Source of the DNA: DATIYF01 sp035517775
Lineage (GTDB): Bacteria > Acidobacteriota > Terriglobia > Terriglobales > Acidobacteriaceae
Direction of reading: 5' to 3'
DNA length: 64,000 nucleotides
Assembly: GCA_035517775.1 (NCBI GenBank)
Contig: DATIYF010000018.1
Location: 46,168 to 110,167, forward strand
The first letter of the stretch is position 1. The number at the start of each line of letters is the position of its first letter. Position numbers and translations under genes: made by a program. This document shows, piece after piece, positions 47,007-55,082 of this stretch. The notes under the pieces were generated by a model that ran no database searches, was not told the DNA's origin, and worked only from the letters and a program-made list of their open reading frames with translations.

Positions 47007-47543
47007 ATGAGCGTGACGCCGGCCGAATTCCGCAGAGCCATGGGTTGCTTTGCCACCGGTGTGACCGTACTTACCATGAATCACCAAGGCCAGGTCCTGG
47101 GCATGACGGCCAATGCTTTCGCCTCGGTTTCTCTGCAGCCCCTGCTGGTGCTGGTGTGCGTGGACCGCCGCGCCCGCACCCACTCCCATCTGCACGCCAA
47201 AAAGCGTTTCGGGGTGAATGTGCTGGCGGAGAATCAAAGAGAGATTTCGGAATACTATGCGCGCGAGATTACCGCCGAAGGCGGGCCACCCGGAGGCCGC
47301 TTCGAGCATACTCGCCACGGCACGCCGGTCTTGCACGGAGCGCTGGCCTACCTGGAGTGCCGCCTGGTCTCTACCCAGGATGCCGGCGACCACACCATTT
47401 TTATCGCAGAAGTTGAGGAGGTCGTGGTGCGCGCAGGCGACCCGCTGTTGTATTTCCGCAGCGAGTACCGGGCGATTGGGACGGGCGTGGGGCGTGGTCT
47501 CTCCGCCCCGGACGTGGAGGGAAAACCGAGATCCGGGAACTGA
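47007..47543 (+). CDS. flavin reductase-like FMN-binding protein
   Basis: A 178-residue split-barrel flavoprotein of the NADH:FMN oxidoreductase (HpaC/RutF) type. It begins EFRRAMGCFATGVTVLTM and has GMTANAFASVSLQPLLVLVCVD, KKRFGVNVLAENQREISEYYA and ARHGTPVLHGALAYLECRL-like sequence (RHGTPVLHGALAYLECRL), then DHTIFIAEVEEVVV and PLLYFRSEYR. Such proteins reduce FMN or FAD for a partner monooxygenase or bind F420. It is divergent from the F420 operon with 143 bases between, and its position makes a role around F420 plausible but unproven. Confidence 0.87.
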   Translation: MSVTPAEFRRAMGCFATGVTVLTMNHQGQVLGMTANAFASVSLQPLLVLVCVDRRARTHSHLHAKKRFGVNVLAENQREISEYYAREITAEGGPPGGRFEHTRHGTPVLHGALAYLECRLVSTQDAGDHTIFIAEVEEVVVRAGDPLLYFRSEYRAIGTGVGRGLSAPDVEGKPRSGN

Positions 47544-47647
47544 GAACTGGCTTTCCTCATAGGAAACCAGCGGCAGACTGCGCCCGCCGGCGCGCGAAAC
47601 ATTTTGCCCGGCCGCGCATCCAATGGGCAGATTCGAAAGGACTTTCT

Positions 47648-48067
47648 ATGACCGACAAAGCAACCCAGGCAGAAAAGATCGCCAGGACCGACGAAGAATG
47701 GCGCCGCCAGCTTTCGCCCGAGCAGTATCAGGTCGCCCGCCAGGCCGGCACCGAGCCTGCCTTCACCGGTAAGTACTGGAAGACAAAGGAGAAGGGCACG
47801 TACAACTGCGTCTGCTGCGGACAACCGCTGTTTAGCTCGGAAACCAAGTTCGATTCCGGCACCGGCTGGCCCAGCTTCTGGCAGCCGCTCGAAAAAGCCG
47901 CCGTCGCCACCCACACCGACCGCAGCTACGGCATGGAGCGCACCGAGGCCCTGTGCTCGCGCTGCGATGCCCACCTGGGCCACGTCTTCGAAGATGGCCC
48001 CGCGCCTACCGGCCTGCGCTATTGCATGAACTCCGCTTCTTTGGATTTGAAGCCGGAAAACAAATAA
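47648..48067 (+). CDS. msrB: peptide-methionine (R)-S-oxide reductase
   Basis: A 139-residue enzyme that repairs oxidised methionine (R form) in proteins. It has the structural zinc site (NCVCCGQPLF and LCSRCDAHLGHVF), the substrate-binding stretch KFDSGTGWPSFWQP and the catalytic Cys in LRYCMNSASLDL. All residues of the active form are kept. GAAAGGA stands before the ATG. It begins TDEEWRRQLSPEQYQVARQAGTE-like sequence (two parts: DEEWRRQLSPEQYQVAR and QAGTEPAFTGKY), normal for MsrB. Cytoplasmic, no signal peptide. It stands alone. Confidence 0.95.
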   Translation: MTDKATQAEKIARTDEEWRRQLSPEQYQVARQAGTEPAFTGKYWKTKEKGTYNCVCCGQPLFSSETKFDSGTGWPSFWQPLEKAAVATHTDRSYGMERTEALCSRCDAHLGHVFEDGPAPTGLRYCMNSASLDLKPENK

Positions 48068-48080
48068 CACAGAAACGCTT

Positions 48081-48255
48081 AGCCACGGATCAACGCCGAT
48101 TCCCACGGAGTTTGTTGCAGCCTCATCCGCGAAGATCAGTGAAATCCGTGGCTCGTGCTTGCGGTCCCCGCCTGCGCGCAATAAAAATGCCACGGATCAA
48201 CGCCGATTCTCACGGATTGAGTGATCCGTGAAGCCCGGCGAAAATCCGTGGCCTT
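48081..48255. repeat. direct and inverted repeats after msrB
   Basis: CCACGGATCAACGCCGATTC occurs at 48082-48101 and again at 48190-48209 (next bases CCACGGA and TCACGGA). Fragments of the complement (AATCCGTGGC) follow each, near 48144-48153 and 48243-48252. These pair into hairpins between the convergent msrB and bactofilin genes and may end both transcripts. Confidence 0.6.
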
Positions 48256-48269
48256 CTTGTGAGAGAACT

Positions 48270-48752
48270 CTACGCGCCGACCGTAACCGCCTTGGGCGGC
48301 TCGGGCATGGAGGGCTTGGCCGCTTCCGGCGCCTTGCCCTGGCTCTGAACTCTGTTCTCTGAGGCGCGAACCTGCACGCTGCCCTTGAGCACCGCGCCAT
48401 CTTCCACGCTGATGCGCTGGGTGAGAACGTCGCCGGTGAGCACGCCTTCGCCGCGGATATCGAGGCGGTCGGTGCACTGAATGTTGCCCTTCACCTTGCC
48501 CATAATCACCACTTCGCGGGCGGTGATGTTGGCAGTCACCGTGCCGTTGCGGCCCACGGTGACGCGATGGTCGGCCACGTTGATGCTGCCTTCAATCTTG
48601 CCGTCAATGTAGAGCGACTCGGCCCCGGTCACTTCTCCCTTGATCACAAGGGAGCGTCCGATGGTGGCCTGCTCGGTGGGACTGCCGGCCGCGCTCAGCG
48701 GCGCGAACGAAGTGGAACTCTGCGGTTTGGAATTCTCGTGTGATTGCAACAT
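48270..48752 (-). CDS. bactofilin
   Basis: A 160-residue cytoskeletal protein. The bactofilin core is a beta-helix of short repeats: TIGRSLVIKGEVTGAESLYIDG (split), KIEGSINVADHRVTVGRNG, TVTANITAREVVIMGKVKG, NIQCTDRLDIRGEGVLTGD and VLTQRISVEDGAVLKGSVQV. Flanking regions are polar and disordered. Bactofilins polymerise without nucleotide and organise wall growth, cell shape or surface machinery. The ATG at 48752 is chosen because AGGAG and GGAAGC stand before it and the frame upstream has no family character. The M23 peptidase often found next to bactofilins is not here. Confidence 0.92.
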   Translation of the reverse strand: MLQSHENSKPQSSTSFAPLSAAGSPTEQATIGRSLVIKGEVTGAESLYIDGKIEGSINVADHRVTVGRNGTVTANITAREVVIMGKVKGNIQCTDRLDIRGEGVLTGDVLTQRISVEDGAVLKGSVQVRASENRVQSQGKAPEAAKPSMPEPPKAVTVGA

Positions 48753-49144
48753 CGCTTCCGGCTTCTCCTGGTTCCGCCCGGCGGCTCTGGGGATGGGCCG
48801 CAATAGGCGAGTGTCTGAGGTGATGGCGCTTGGCCTTCCCGAACTATCGCATGCGCTTTGGCCGCTGAGCAGGTTACGGAAGGACAGTCGGCGGGTAATG
48901 TTCCCTCCTGTGTAACCGGGAATCCGGGCCGGCGTGCAACCGCCGGTTTCCAGCATGACGAAGGTTGATTTCAAGCCTAGGGCGCGGGTATTCCAGACAA
49001 CACCGGTTTAAGAACTTGCCGCATGGCTGTACATGCACCACCGTGCTGTAGTTCGCCGCCGGGGGCTTTGCCATACTGCGCGGTCAATGGGAGGCTGCGA
49101 CGCCCGCAGCCGGCCCAAACACAAACAGGAAAGAAGAAACTTCC
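48753..49144. other. intergenic region between divergent bactofilin and secreted-protein genes
   Basis: About 390 bases. The bactofilin frame stays open to 48974 on the minus strand but has no conserved content. A good ribosome-site-like AGGAGGGAAC lies at about 48902-48911 (minus strand) but is followed by ATT instead of a usual start codon. Nothing else recognisable. Confidence 0.4.
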
Positions 49145-49621
49145 ATGAAGAACCGAATGCTGATGGTTTCGCTCGTGCTTGCGTTGCTGGTATTGCCGGC
49201 GGCGGCGCAGAACGCCCCTGACAAGTCAGGCTTTCAGGGCCATTTCATTGGGATGGGCTGCATGCAGGGCAGCGATCCCGTGGGACTCGAAATTAATGTG
49301 GCCAATGACACCGTGGTGCTGTCGAAGGTCATGGGCGGCGGCGAGGTCGTGCCTACTCATTTGGAGGGTACGCCCAAGTACGCCAGCGAAGACGGCGCCA
49401 GCGTCATGTACGTCGCCTTTAAAGCCGATTCCATGAACCGCACCTTCGCCATGCGCCTGCTGCCGCACGATGCGGCCAGCATCTACGGCAACGGCATCAT
49501 GGTGGGCAAAGACGGCACCAGGTACCCCATGCCCAAGCTGGGCTTTTTCAAGGTCGAGCCGGGAGATACTCTGGAGCACCTGTTTGCGGTGCTGAAGGAC
49601 GAATGCAAAGACAGTAAGTAG
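49145..49621 (+). CDS. secreted hypothetical protein
   Basis: A 158-residue exported protein. A signal peptide (RMLMVSLVLALLVLPAAAQ) is followed by a domain with FQGHFIGMGCMQGSDPVGLEI, NDTVVLSKVMGGGEVVPTHL, VMYVAFKADSMNRTFAMRLL and LGFFKVEPGDTLEHLFAVL. Two cysteines (near residues 39 and 154) might form a disulfide. I do not recognise the family. AGGAAAG stands before the ATG. It is convergent with the ABC-F gene across a repeat that may terminate both. Confidence 0.65.
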   Translation: MKNRMLMVSLVLALLVLPAAAQNAPDKSGFQGHFIGMGCMQGSDPVGLEINVANDTVVLSKVMGGGEVVPTHLEGTPKYASEDGASVMYVAFKADSMNRTFAMRLLPHDAASIYGNGIMVGKDGTRYPMPKLGFFKVEPGDTLEHLFAVLKDECKDSK

Positions 49622-49666
49622 GGATCAGGCGCAGTAAGTCTCTGGCTACTCCGAAGTGCAGTGACG

Positions 49667-49706
49667 AGGAATCTGCTTTCACCGGCAGAGAGGGAAGCGG
49701 ATTCCT
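49667..49706. terminator. large imperfect hairpin between convergent genes (TTCC-subfamily repeat)
   Basis: AGGAATCTGCTT (49667-49678) pairs with AAGCGGATTCCT (49695-49706) over 12 positions with one mismatch. It lies 46 bases after the secreted-protein stop and 34 bases after the ABC-F stop on the other strand, so it may terminate both. Its arms belong to the repeat subfamily also found at 28036-28065. Confidence 0.5.
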
Positions 49707-49739
49707 CCGCCCGGCGAGGAACCACGATCTGCGGAAGTT

Positions 49740-51701
49740 TCAGCCTCTCCGCAGCCATGAATCCCCAGCGCTCAGTCCCTGGGTCAGTTCTTCCCACTCC
49801 TCCAGGCACTTACCCAGGGTTGCGCGATGCTGTGCCAGCTCGCGGCCCACGCGCGCGCTTTCTCCGGAGCTGACGAAGGTCTGCAAGGCGCTCTCGCAGG
49901 CGGCGATGGCGGTTTCCAGGCGGCTGATCTCCGCCTCTAATTCTTCCACCCTCTCTTCCATCTGGCGGCGCTTGATGGGATTCAAGCGCTTGGACTGCGC
50001 CTCGGCAGACCTGCCGGCTCCATTTCCATTTGCCGGTGCAACCTGTGGAACGGGCGCGGCCACGGGCGTGCTCACGGCCTGCTGCAGCGCCGCCGCTCCG
50101 CCCTCTTTGCGCCAGCGGTAGTCCTCGTAATTGCCGGGGTAGACCTCGACCCGCCCGTCGCCAATCTCAAAAATGCGCGTGGCCAGCTTGTCAATAAAGT
50201 AGCGGTCGTGGGAGACGAAGACCACCGTGCCGGTGTACTTCGACAGCGCTTCCAGCAAAACATCTTTGGCGCGCATATCGAGGTGGTTGGTGGGTTCATC
50301 GAGCAGCAGAAAGTTGGCCGGCTGCAGCAGCATGCGCAGCAGCGCGTAGCGGTTGCGCTCGCCGCCCGAGAGCACCCCGATGCGCTTGTAAACGTCATCG
50401 CCAGAAAAAAGAAAGCAGCCGAGCAGGCCGCGCAGCTCGGTTTCGGTGGAGCGCGGAGAAAATGCCCCCAGATCATCCAGAATGCGGGCCTCGGCGTCGA
50501 GCTCTTTGTACTGGTCCTGGGCGAAGTAATCGGAGTGCGCGTTGTGGCCGAGGCGGAACTCGCCGGCGGTGAGCGCTTCTTCGCCCGCCAGCAGCTTGAT
50601 CAGCGTGGACTTGCCTGCCCCGTTCACCCCCACCAGCGCGATGCGGTCGCCGCGCTCAATGACAAAGCTGACGTTGCGAAACACCTCTTTTGCGCCATAT
50701 GACTTGGCCACGCCGCTCAACTCCGCCACAATGCGCCCGCTGGCCTTGGGCTGCGGAAAGGAGAAGTGAATGGTCCGCTCCTCCTGCGGCAGCTCGATGC
50801 GCTCCATCTTTTCCAGCTCTTTAATCCGGCTCTGCACCTGCTTGGCCTTGGTCGCCTGGTAGCGAAAGCGGTTGATAAAGACCTCTAGCTGCTCGATGCG
50901 TTCGCGCTGCGTGCGATAGGCGGCCTCGAGCTGCTCCAAGCGCTGGGTCTTGGTGGCCAGATACTTGTCATAGTTGCCGGGATAAAAGTGCAGCCGCTTG
51001 TTCCAGATTTCGGCGATCTTGTTGACGGTCACGTCCAGAAAGTAGCGGTCGTGGGAGATGAGCACGAAGGCGTTGGGATACTCGGCCAGATACTCTTCCA
51101 GCCAGTTGCGGGCTTCGAGGTCAAGGTGGTTGGTGGGCTCATCGAGCAGCAGCAGGTTGGGTTTTTGCAGCAGCAGCTTGGCCAGGGCAATGCGCATCTG
51201 CCAGCCGCCGGAGAATTCTTCGGTCTGCCGGTGCCAGTCTTCTTTGTGAAAACCCAGCCCGGTGAGCACAAGCCCCACTTGCGCCTCAATGGCGTAGCCG
51301 TCGCGGGTGGTGAACTCATGCTGCAGGCGATGGTAGCGCTCCGCCACCTGATCAAACTCCGCTGAGGTATGGTCGAGCTCAGCCATCTGCCCGGTGAGAT
51401 GTTCCATCTCCTTTTCCATCTCCAGCAGCTCAGAGAACACGGACATGCATTCGGCGAAAACGCTGCGGCCGGCGAGGGAAAGCCCATCCTGCGGCAGATA
51501 GCCGGCGCTGATGCCTTTGGCCGTGCTGATGGCGCCGTAATCGAGAGTTTCGATCCCGCCCAGTATTTTCAGCAGCGTGGTCTTGCCGGTGCCATTCGCC
51601 CCCACCAGGCCGATGCGGTCGCGGGAGGTAATCAGCCAGTCGGCCTGCTCGAACAGGAGCTTGTGGCCATAGCGCTTTCCGGCAGAAGAGAGCTGGATCA
51701 T
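49740..51701 (-). CDS. ABC-F family ATPase
   Basis: A 653-residue soluble twin-ATPase of the ABC-F group, which acts on the ribosome rather than in transport. The first half has GLVGANGTGKTTLLKILGG, FSGGWQMRIALAKLL and LLLLDEPTNHLDLEA; the second has ALVGVNGAGKSTLIKLLAG, LSGGERNRYALLRML and FLLLDEPTNHLDMRA. Between them lies the long interdomain linker (LEQLEAAYRTQRERIEQLEVF). A C-terminal coiled coil (RRQMEERVEELEAEISRLE) resembles Uup/YdiF-type proteins. The start at 51701 has GGAAG upstream; an ATG at 51716 is also possible. Its leader carries twin hairpins. Confidence 0.93.
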   Translation of the reverse strand: MIQLSSAGKRYGHKLLFEQADWLITSRDRIGLVGANGTGKTTLLKILGGIETLDYGAISTAKGISAGYLPQDGLSLAGRSVFAECMSVFSELLEMEKEMEHLTGQMAELDHTSAEFDQVAERYHRLQHEFTTRDGYAIEAQVGLVLTGLGFHKEDWHRQTEEFSGGWQMRIALAKLLLQKPNLLLLDEPTNHLDLEARNWLEEYLAEYPNAFVLISHDRYFLDVTVNKIAEIWNKRLHFYPGNYDKYLATKTQRLEQLEAAYRTQRERIEQLEVFINRFRYQATKAKQVQSRIKELEKMERIELPQEERTIHFSFPQPKASGRIVAELSGVAKSYGAKEVFRNVSFVIERGDRIALVGVNGAGKSTLIKLLAGEEALTAGEFRLGHNAHSDYFAQDQYKELDAEARILDDLGAFSPRSTETELRGLLGCFLFSGDDVYKRIGVLSGGERNRYALLRMLLQPANFLLLDEPTNHLDMRAKDVLLEALSKYTGTVVFVSHDRYFIDKLATRIFEIGDGRVEVYPGNYEDYRWRKEGGAAALQQAVSTPVAAPVPQVAPANGNGAGRSAEAQSKRLNPIKRRQMEERVEELEAEISRLETAIAACESALQTFVSSGESARVGRELAQHRATLGKCLEEWEELTQGLSAGDSWLRRG

Positions 51702-51764
51702 GGGGCTTACTTCCATATTCTCATACTGTTGGGACTATGGTTTCCGCCGAGAGGCAGCCGGCCG

Positions 51765-51780
51765 GGCCTCTGGCGAGGCC
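51765..51780 (-). promoter_or_regulatory. leader hairpin before the ABC-F gene
   Basis: GGCCTC TGGC GAGGCC, extended by two further G/C pairs past one bulged base, lies about 65 bases before the ABC-F ATG. Together with the upstream twin hairpins it could act in attenuation; this is inferred from position and structure. Confidence 0.4.
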
Positions 51781-51798
51781 GGTGAGTCGCGAAATGCG

Positions 51799-51895
51799 TG
51801 TGCGAAAGTCGCACAACCCGAGTTGGGATTTGCCTGGCCCCGGGTATCACCCAAGGGTCGAAAGCCGAAATTAGGGCCTGTGCGAAAGTCGCACA
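51799..51895 (-). repeat. twin 17-base hairpins in the ABC-F leader
   Basis: TGTGCGAAAGTCGCACA, a perfect 7-bp stem with a three-base loop, occurs at 51799-51815 and identically at 51879-51895. Both copies are followed by AAC and a short G/C-rich run. Confidence 0.7.
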
Positions 51896-51992
51896 ACGGG
51901 ATTAAAAATGAGGCGGCATCGGGTTTCAGAGAGGCTTGAGGGGTCAATCAGTCCCAAAATGGGAATTTGAATGGAAAGGCTTGCGCTTCTGC

Positions 51993-52505
51993 TCAGGAAT
52001 GAACTCGCGACTCAGGCCCTTCGCGGGGAGCTGCCAGCCGCGCGGCGCCGATGTGCTCCAGCGCCCGGTCCACCACGGCCTGCAGTTCGCGGGCGTACTT
52101 CACTTCGCGCCCCTTGGCCAGAATGCGGCGGGTTTCCTCCGCACTGAACCAGGTCGGGTTGCGATCTTCTTCCTGGGGGCGGACAAGCTGAGTGACTTCC
52201 ATCAGAAACGCCTTGACCACGAACTCGCGCACTCCCGGCGGCTTCCAGAAGACGCCCTTGGAATGAATATAGAGGTGAAAGTGCCGCGGCTCGACGGCGC
52301 CGCGCACACCCGCTTCTTCCCTGGCCTCGCGCTCCGCGGATTGGCTGTGCGAAAGCGAGGCGATGGGAGCGCCCTTGGGGAAAGTCCACTTGCCGCCGCC
52401 GTTGGTGTTGATCAGGAGGAATTCCACCATCTCGCCTCGCCAGCGGTAACAGACGGCGGCCACCTGCAACGGCAGCGTGGAGTGGGGCGAACTGCGAGAA
52501 CCCAT
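51993..52505 (-). CDS. NUDIX hydrolase
   Basis: A 170-residue hydrolase of a nucleoside-diphosphate-linked substrate. The fold starts QVAAVCYRWRGEMVEFLLINT and has KWTFPKGAPI followed by the NUDIX helix AEREAREEAGVRG, where the magnesium-binding REAREE is kept; the Glu usually found earlier in the box is not present. Later stretches (VFWKPPGVREFVVKAFLMEV, PTWFSAEETRRILAKGRE) resemble diadenosine-tetraphosphate-type and general housekeeping NUDIX enzymes. The ATG at 52505 is preferred to one at 52550. The true substrate is unknown. Confidence 0.85.
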   Translation of the reverse strand: MGSRSSPHSTLPLQVAAVCYRWRGEMVEFLLINTNGGGKWTFPKGAPIASLSHSQSAEREAREEAGVRGAVEPRHFHLYIHSKGVFWKPPGVREFVVKAFLMEVTQLVRPQEEDRNPTWFSAEETRRILAKGREVKYARELQAVVDRALEHIGAARLAAPREGPESRVHS

Positions 52506-52859
52506 GGGCTGGTCTCCGGGCCAGGCTTCTAACAGCGATGATAAAGGCAATGTGTTGCTACAGTGTTAAATTTGCACCGAAAAAGGGGCACCGGGAGGGT
52601 ACGAAAGTGGAGCCCATTTGCGTGGTGGTGGCGGTCAGCAGTGGTGGTTTGGCATTCGGCACTTGGCCGTTGGCATTTGGCCGTAGGGCGAAAAGGCGGG
52701 CCAAGAGCAGATTCCTCCTCACCGCGCTCCTTGGAATGACAATACGCGGGCTTTTCGCGGCGCGTTTTTCTCTGGGTCCTCTGTGCCGCCTTTGCGAACT
52801 TTGCGGTCAAAGGCTTTACCGCCGAGCTCGCGGAGGATTCGCCGAAAGCACAGAGAATT
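52506..52859. other. intergenic repeat region
   Basis: About 350 bases without a gene. It contains near-repeated GGCATTCGGCACTTGGC / GGCATTTGGC-like runs (52650-52682), a TTCC-subfamily palindrome (52708-52742), and an inverted repeat CTCTGTGC / GCACAGAG around 52779-52855. Confidence 0.5.
52708..52742. repeat. palindromic repeat, TTCC subfamily
   Basis: CAGATTCCTC and TTGGAATGACAA enclose a short tip, the same arms as at 28036-28065. Confidence 0.6.
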
Positions 52860-53477
52860 CTACTTCTCGAAACTGTGCATGGTGTTCAGGATGGTGGAAA
52901 TCACCTTCTCGTCGCCGACCGCGGTGTTGAGCATCATGTGGTAGAGGTAGCGGGTGGGCCAATCGGCGCCGAAATAGTGCTTGATGAAAGTGATGCGGTC
53001 CTGGTCCACCGAATCCACGAGTTCCTCGGCTTCGGCCAGGGTTTTGCCGCTGGCCTGGACGCGCCGCAATTTTTCCACGCGCGGGGCGTAGAGAAATACG
53101 TGAAAGGCGTCGGCGTGCTCGCGCAGGAAGTAGGGCGCGCCCCGGCCTACGATGACGCAGCGTCCGGCCCGGGCGGCATTTTCCATCACCTGCTGGCCGA
53201 CCGCGACCATGCGGTCGGCGTCGAAAGGTTCGGTTCCCTTGAGGGGCATGCTGCGCTCGTAGCTGCCGCGCCAGAAGACCTTGGCCAGGCGGTGAAAGGT
53301 GCTGTCCACGCGCTCATCGCAGCGGGCCACGGCCGAGGGGTCCACCTTGGCGACTTTAGCGATCTCCTCGGTCAAGGCGTTATCCCAAAGCTTCCAGTCG
53401 AGGCGGCGGGCCAGTTCGGCGGCAACGCCACCGCCTCCGCAACCATATTCACGCTCGACGGTGAGGATGCGAAACAC
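52860..53477 (-). CDS. cytidylate kinase-like protein
   Basis: A 205-residue P-loop kinase-like protein of the cytidylate-kinase-like family. It begins ILTVEREYGCGGGGVAAELARRL, where the Gly-rich loop corresponds to the nucleotide-binding site, and has WDNALTEEIAKVA, GRCVIVGRGAPYFLREH, HVFLYAPRVEKLRRV and DRITFIKHYFGADW. True CMP kinase (Cmk) keeps a clearer GxGKST loop, so the substrate is uncertain. The GTG at 53477 has GGAAAGGA before it. It starts 15 bases after emrB and is probably part of the efflux operon's transcript. Confidence 0.83.
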   Translation of the reverse strand: MFRILTVEREYGCGGGGVAAELARRLDWKLWDNALTEEIAKVAKVDPSAVARCDERVDSTFHRLAKVFWRGSYERSMPLKGTEPFDADRMVAVGQQVMENAARAGRCVIVGRGAPYFLREHADAFHVFLYAPRVEKLRRVQASGKTLAEAEELVDSVDQDRITFIKHYFGADWPTRYLYHMMLNTAVGDEKVISTILNTMHSFEK

Positions 53478-53492
53478 GTTTTTTCCTTTCCG

Positions 53493-55082
53493 CTAGTGGG
53501 CGGCCATGCCGCGGCCCACGGGCGGCTTCTTCATCAGGAAGACGGTGGGAATCATGGCCAGAATGATGACTCCCAGCAGCCAGAAGTTGTCAATATAGGC
53601 CAGCATGTTGGCCTGGCGATAGACCGTGCCGTGCACCATGGAATAGGCGCGCTGCATGGCGTCGGCGGCGGAGTAGCCGTGGGCCTCAAGAGCCGAAGCA
53701 ATGCCATGCAGGGTGTTCTGCAGCGAGGGGTTGGCGGCGGAGAGATGGCTGGAGAGGCGGGCCTGGTGATACTGGGTGCGCCGGTCGAGCATGGTGGTGA
53801 CCACGGAAATTCCCACACTGCCGCCGATGTTGCGGGCCAGGTTCATCAATCCGGAAGCGGCGTTGTTTTTCTCCCGCGGCAAAAACGCGTAGGAGGCGGT
53901 ATTGATGGGCACGAAGAGAAACGCCAGGCCGGAGGCCTGATAGACGCGGGCCATTACCGCGGTATGAAAGTCTATGCCCAGGCTGAAGCTGGTCATGTGA
54001 AACAGCGAGAGCGCGAGCAGGCACAGGCCAAAGACAATGAGCTTGCGGGCATCGTAGCGGGAGAGCAAAAAGCCGACAAACGGCAGCACGGCCATGATGA
54101 GCAGCCCGCCCGGCGTTAAAGCCATGCCGGCGCGCTCGGCAGTGTAGCCGAGCAGGGTCTGCATGTACAGGGGCAGCAACAAGGTGCTGCCCAGCAGGGC
54201 AAAGCCCAGCATGAACATGAGCAGAAAGGAGGCGGCGAAGGTGCGCTCGCGAAACAAGTGCAGGTCAACGATGGGATCTCTGTGCCGCCACTCCCACCAG
54301 ATGAGAAAGAGCAGGGAAACAGCGGCCACAATGGTCAGAAACAGAATCAAGTGCGATTCGAACCAGTCGTCGCGCTGGCCCTTGTCGAGCACCACCTGCA
54401 AGGCTCCCAGGCCAAGCGCCACCAGGCCCAGGCCGATGTAATCAATGCGGGTCTCGGAGAGCTTGCGGCGGATGAAGAAGGGCGGGTCGTGGATGAGGCG
54501 CGAGGTCAGAAGCAGCGAGAGGATGCCAACCGGAATGTTGATGAAGAAAATCCAGCGCCAGGTGTAGTTGTCGGTGATCCAGCCGCCCAGGGTGGGGCCC
54601 AGGGCGGGGGCCGTCACCACGGCCACGCCATAGACGGCAAACGCCATGCCGCGCTTGGCGGGGGGAAAGGTATCGGCCAGAATGGCCTGCTCGCTGGGCT
54701 GCAGGCCGCCGCCGCCCGCGCCCTGCAAAATGCGGAACACAATCAGGGTGGCCAGATTCGGGGCCAGCCCGCAGAGAAACGAACTGATGGTGAAGAGGGC
54801 GACGCAGCTCATGTAGAAGCGCTTGCGGCCCACGATGGAAGACAGCCATCCGCTGAGAGGAAGAACAATGGCGTTTGAGACCAGGTAGGAAGTCAGGACC
54901 CAGGTGCTTTCATCCACGCCGGCGGAAAGGCCGCCGGCGATGTGCGGCAAGGAGACATTGGCGATGGAAGTATCGAGCACCTCCATGAAGGTGGCCAGAG
55001 TGACCGCGAGGGCGATGATCCAGGGATTTACTTCGGGAGGCGCCTGGGGCAGGCCGTCCATGGTCAGGCTGGCGCTGCTCAT
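53493..55082 (-). CDS. drug:proton antiporter, DHA2 family (EmrB/QacA type)
   Basis: A 529-residue inner-membrane transporter with 14 predicted membrane helices. Family stretches are NPWIIALAVTLATFMEVLDTSIANV (split), VDESTWVLTSYLVSNAIVLP, GWLSSIVGRKRFYMSCV, RILQGAGGGGLQPSEQAIL (motif C region) and FPPAKRGMAFAVYGV. It exports hydrophobic toxic compounds using the proton gradient. It overlaps the EmrA-type gene by four bases (ATGA), and together with that protein and the TolC-like protein upstream it forms a tripartite pump across both membranes. Confidence 0.93.
   Translation of the reverse strand: MSSASLTMDGLPQAPPEVNPWIIALAVTLATFMEVLDTSIANVSLPHIAGGLSAGVDESTWVLTSYLVSNAIVLPLSGWLSSIVGRKRFYMSCVALFTISSFLCGLAPNLATLIVFRILQGAGGGGLQPSEQAILADTFPPAKRGMAFAVYGVAVVTAPALGPTLGGWITDNYTWRWIFFINIPVGILSLLLTSRLIHDPPFFIRRKLSETRIDYIGLGLVALGLGALQVVLDKGQRDDWFESHLILFLTIVAAVSLLFLIWWEWRHRDPIVDLHLFRERTFAASFLLMFMLGFALLGSTLLLPLYMQTLLGYTAERAGMALTPGGLLIMAVLPFVGFLLSRYDARKLIVFGLCLLALSLFHMTSFSLGIDFHTAVMARVYQASGLAFLFVPINTASYAFLPREKNNAASGLMNLARNIGGSVGISVVTTMLDRRTQYHQARLSSHLSAANPSLQNTLHGIASALEAHGYSAADAMQRAYSMVHGTVYRQANMLAYIDNFWLLGVIILAMIPTVFLMKKPPVGRGMAAH

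Noticed and set aside
48901..48975. Longer bactofilin start or upstream peptide
   Set aside because: AGGAGGGAAC looks like a ribosome site but is followed by ATT, and the upstream residues have no bactofilin character.
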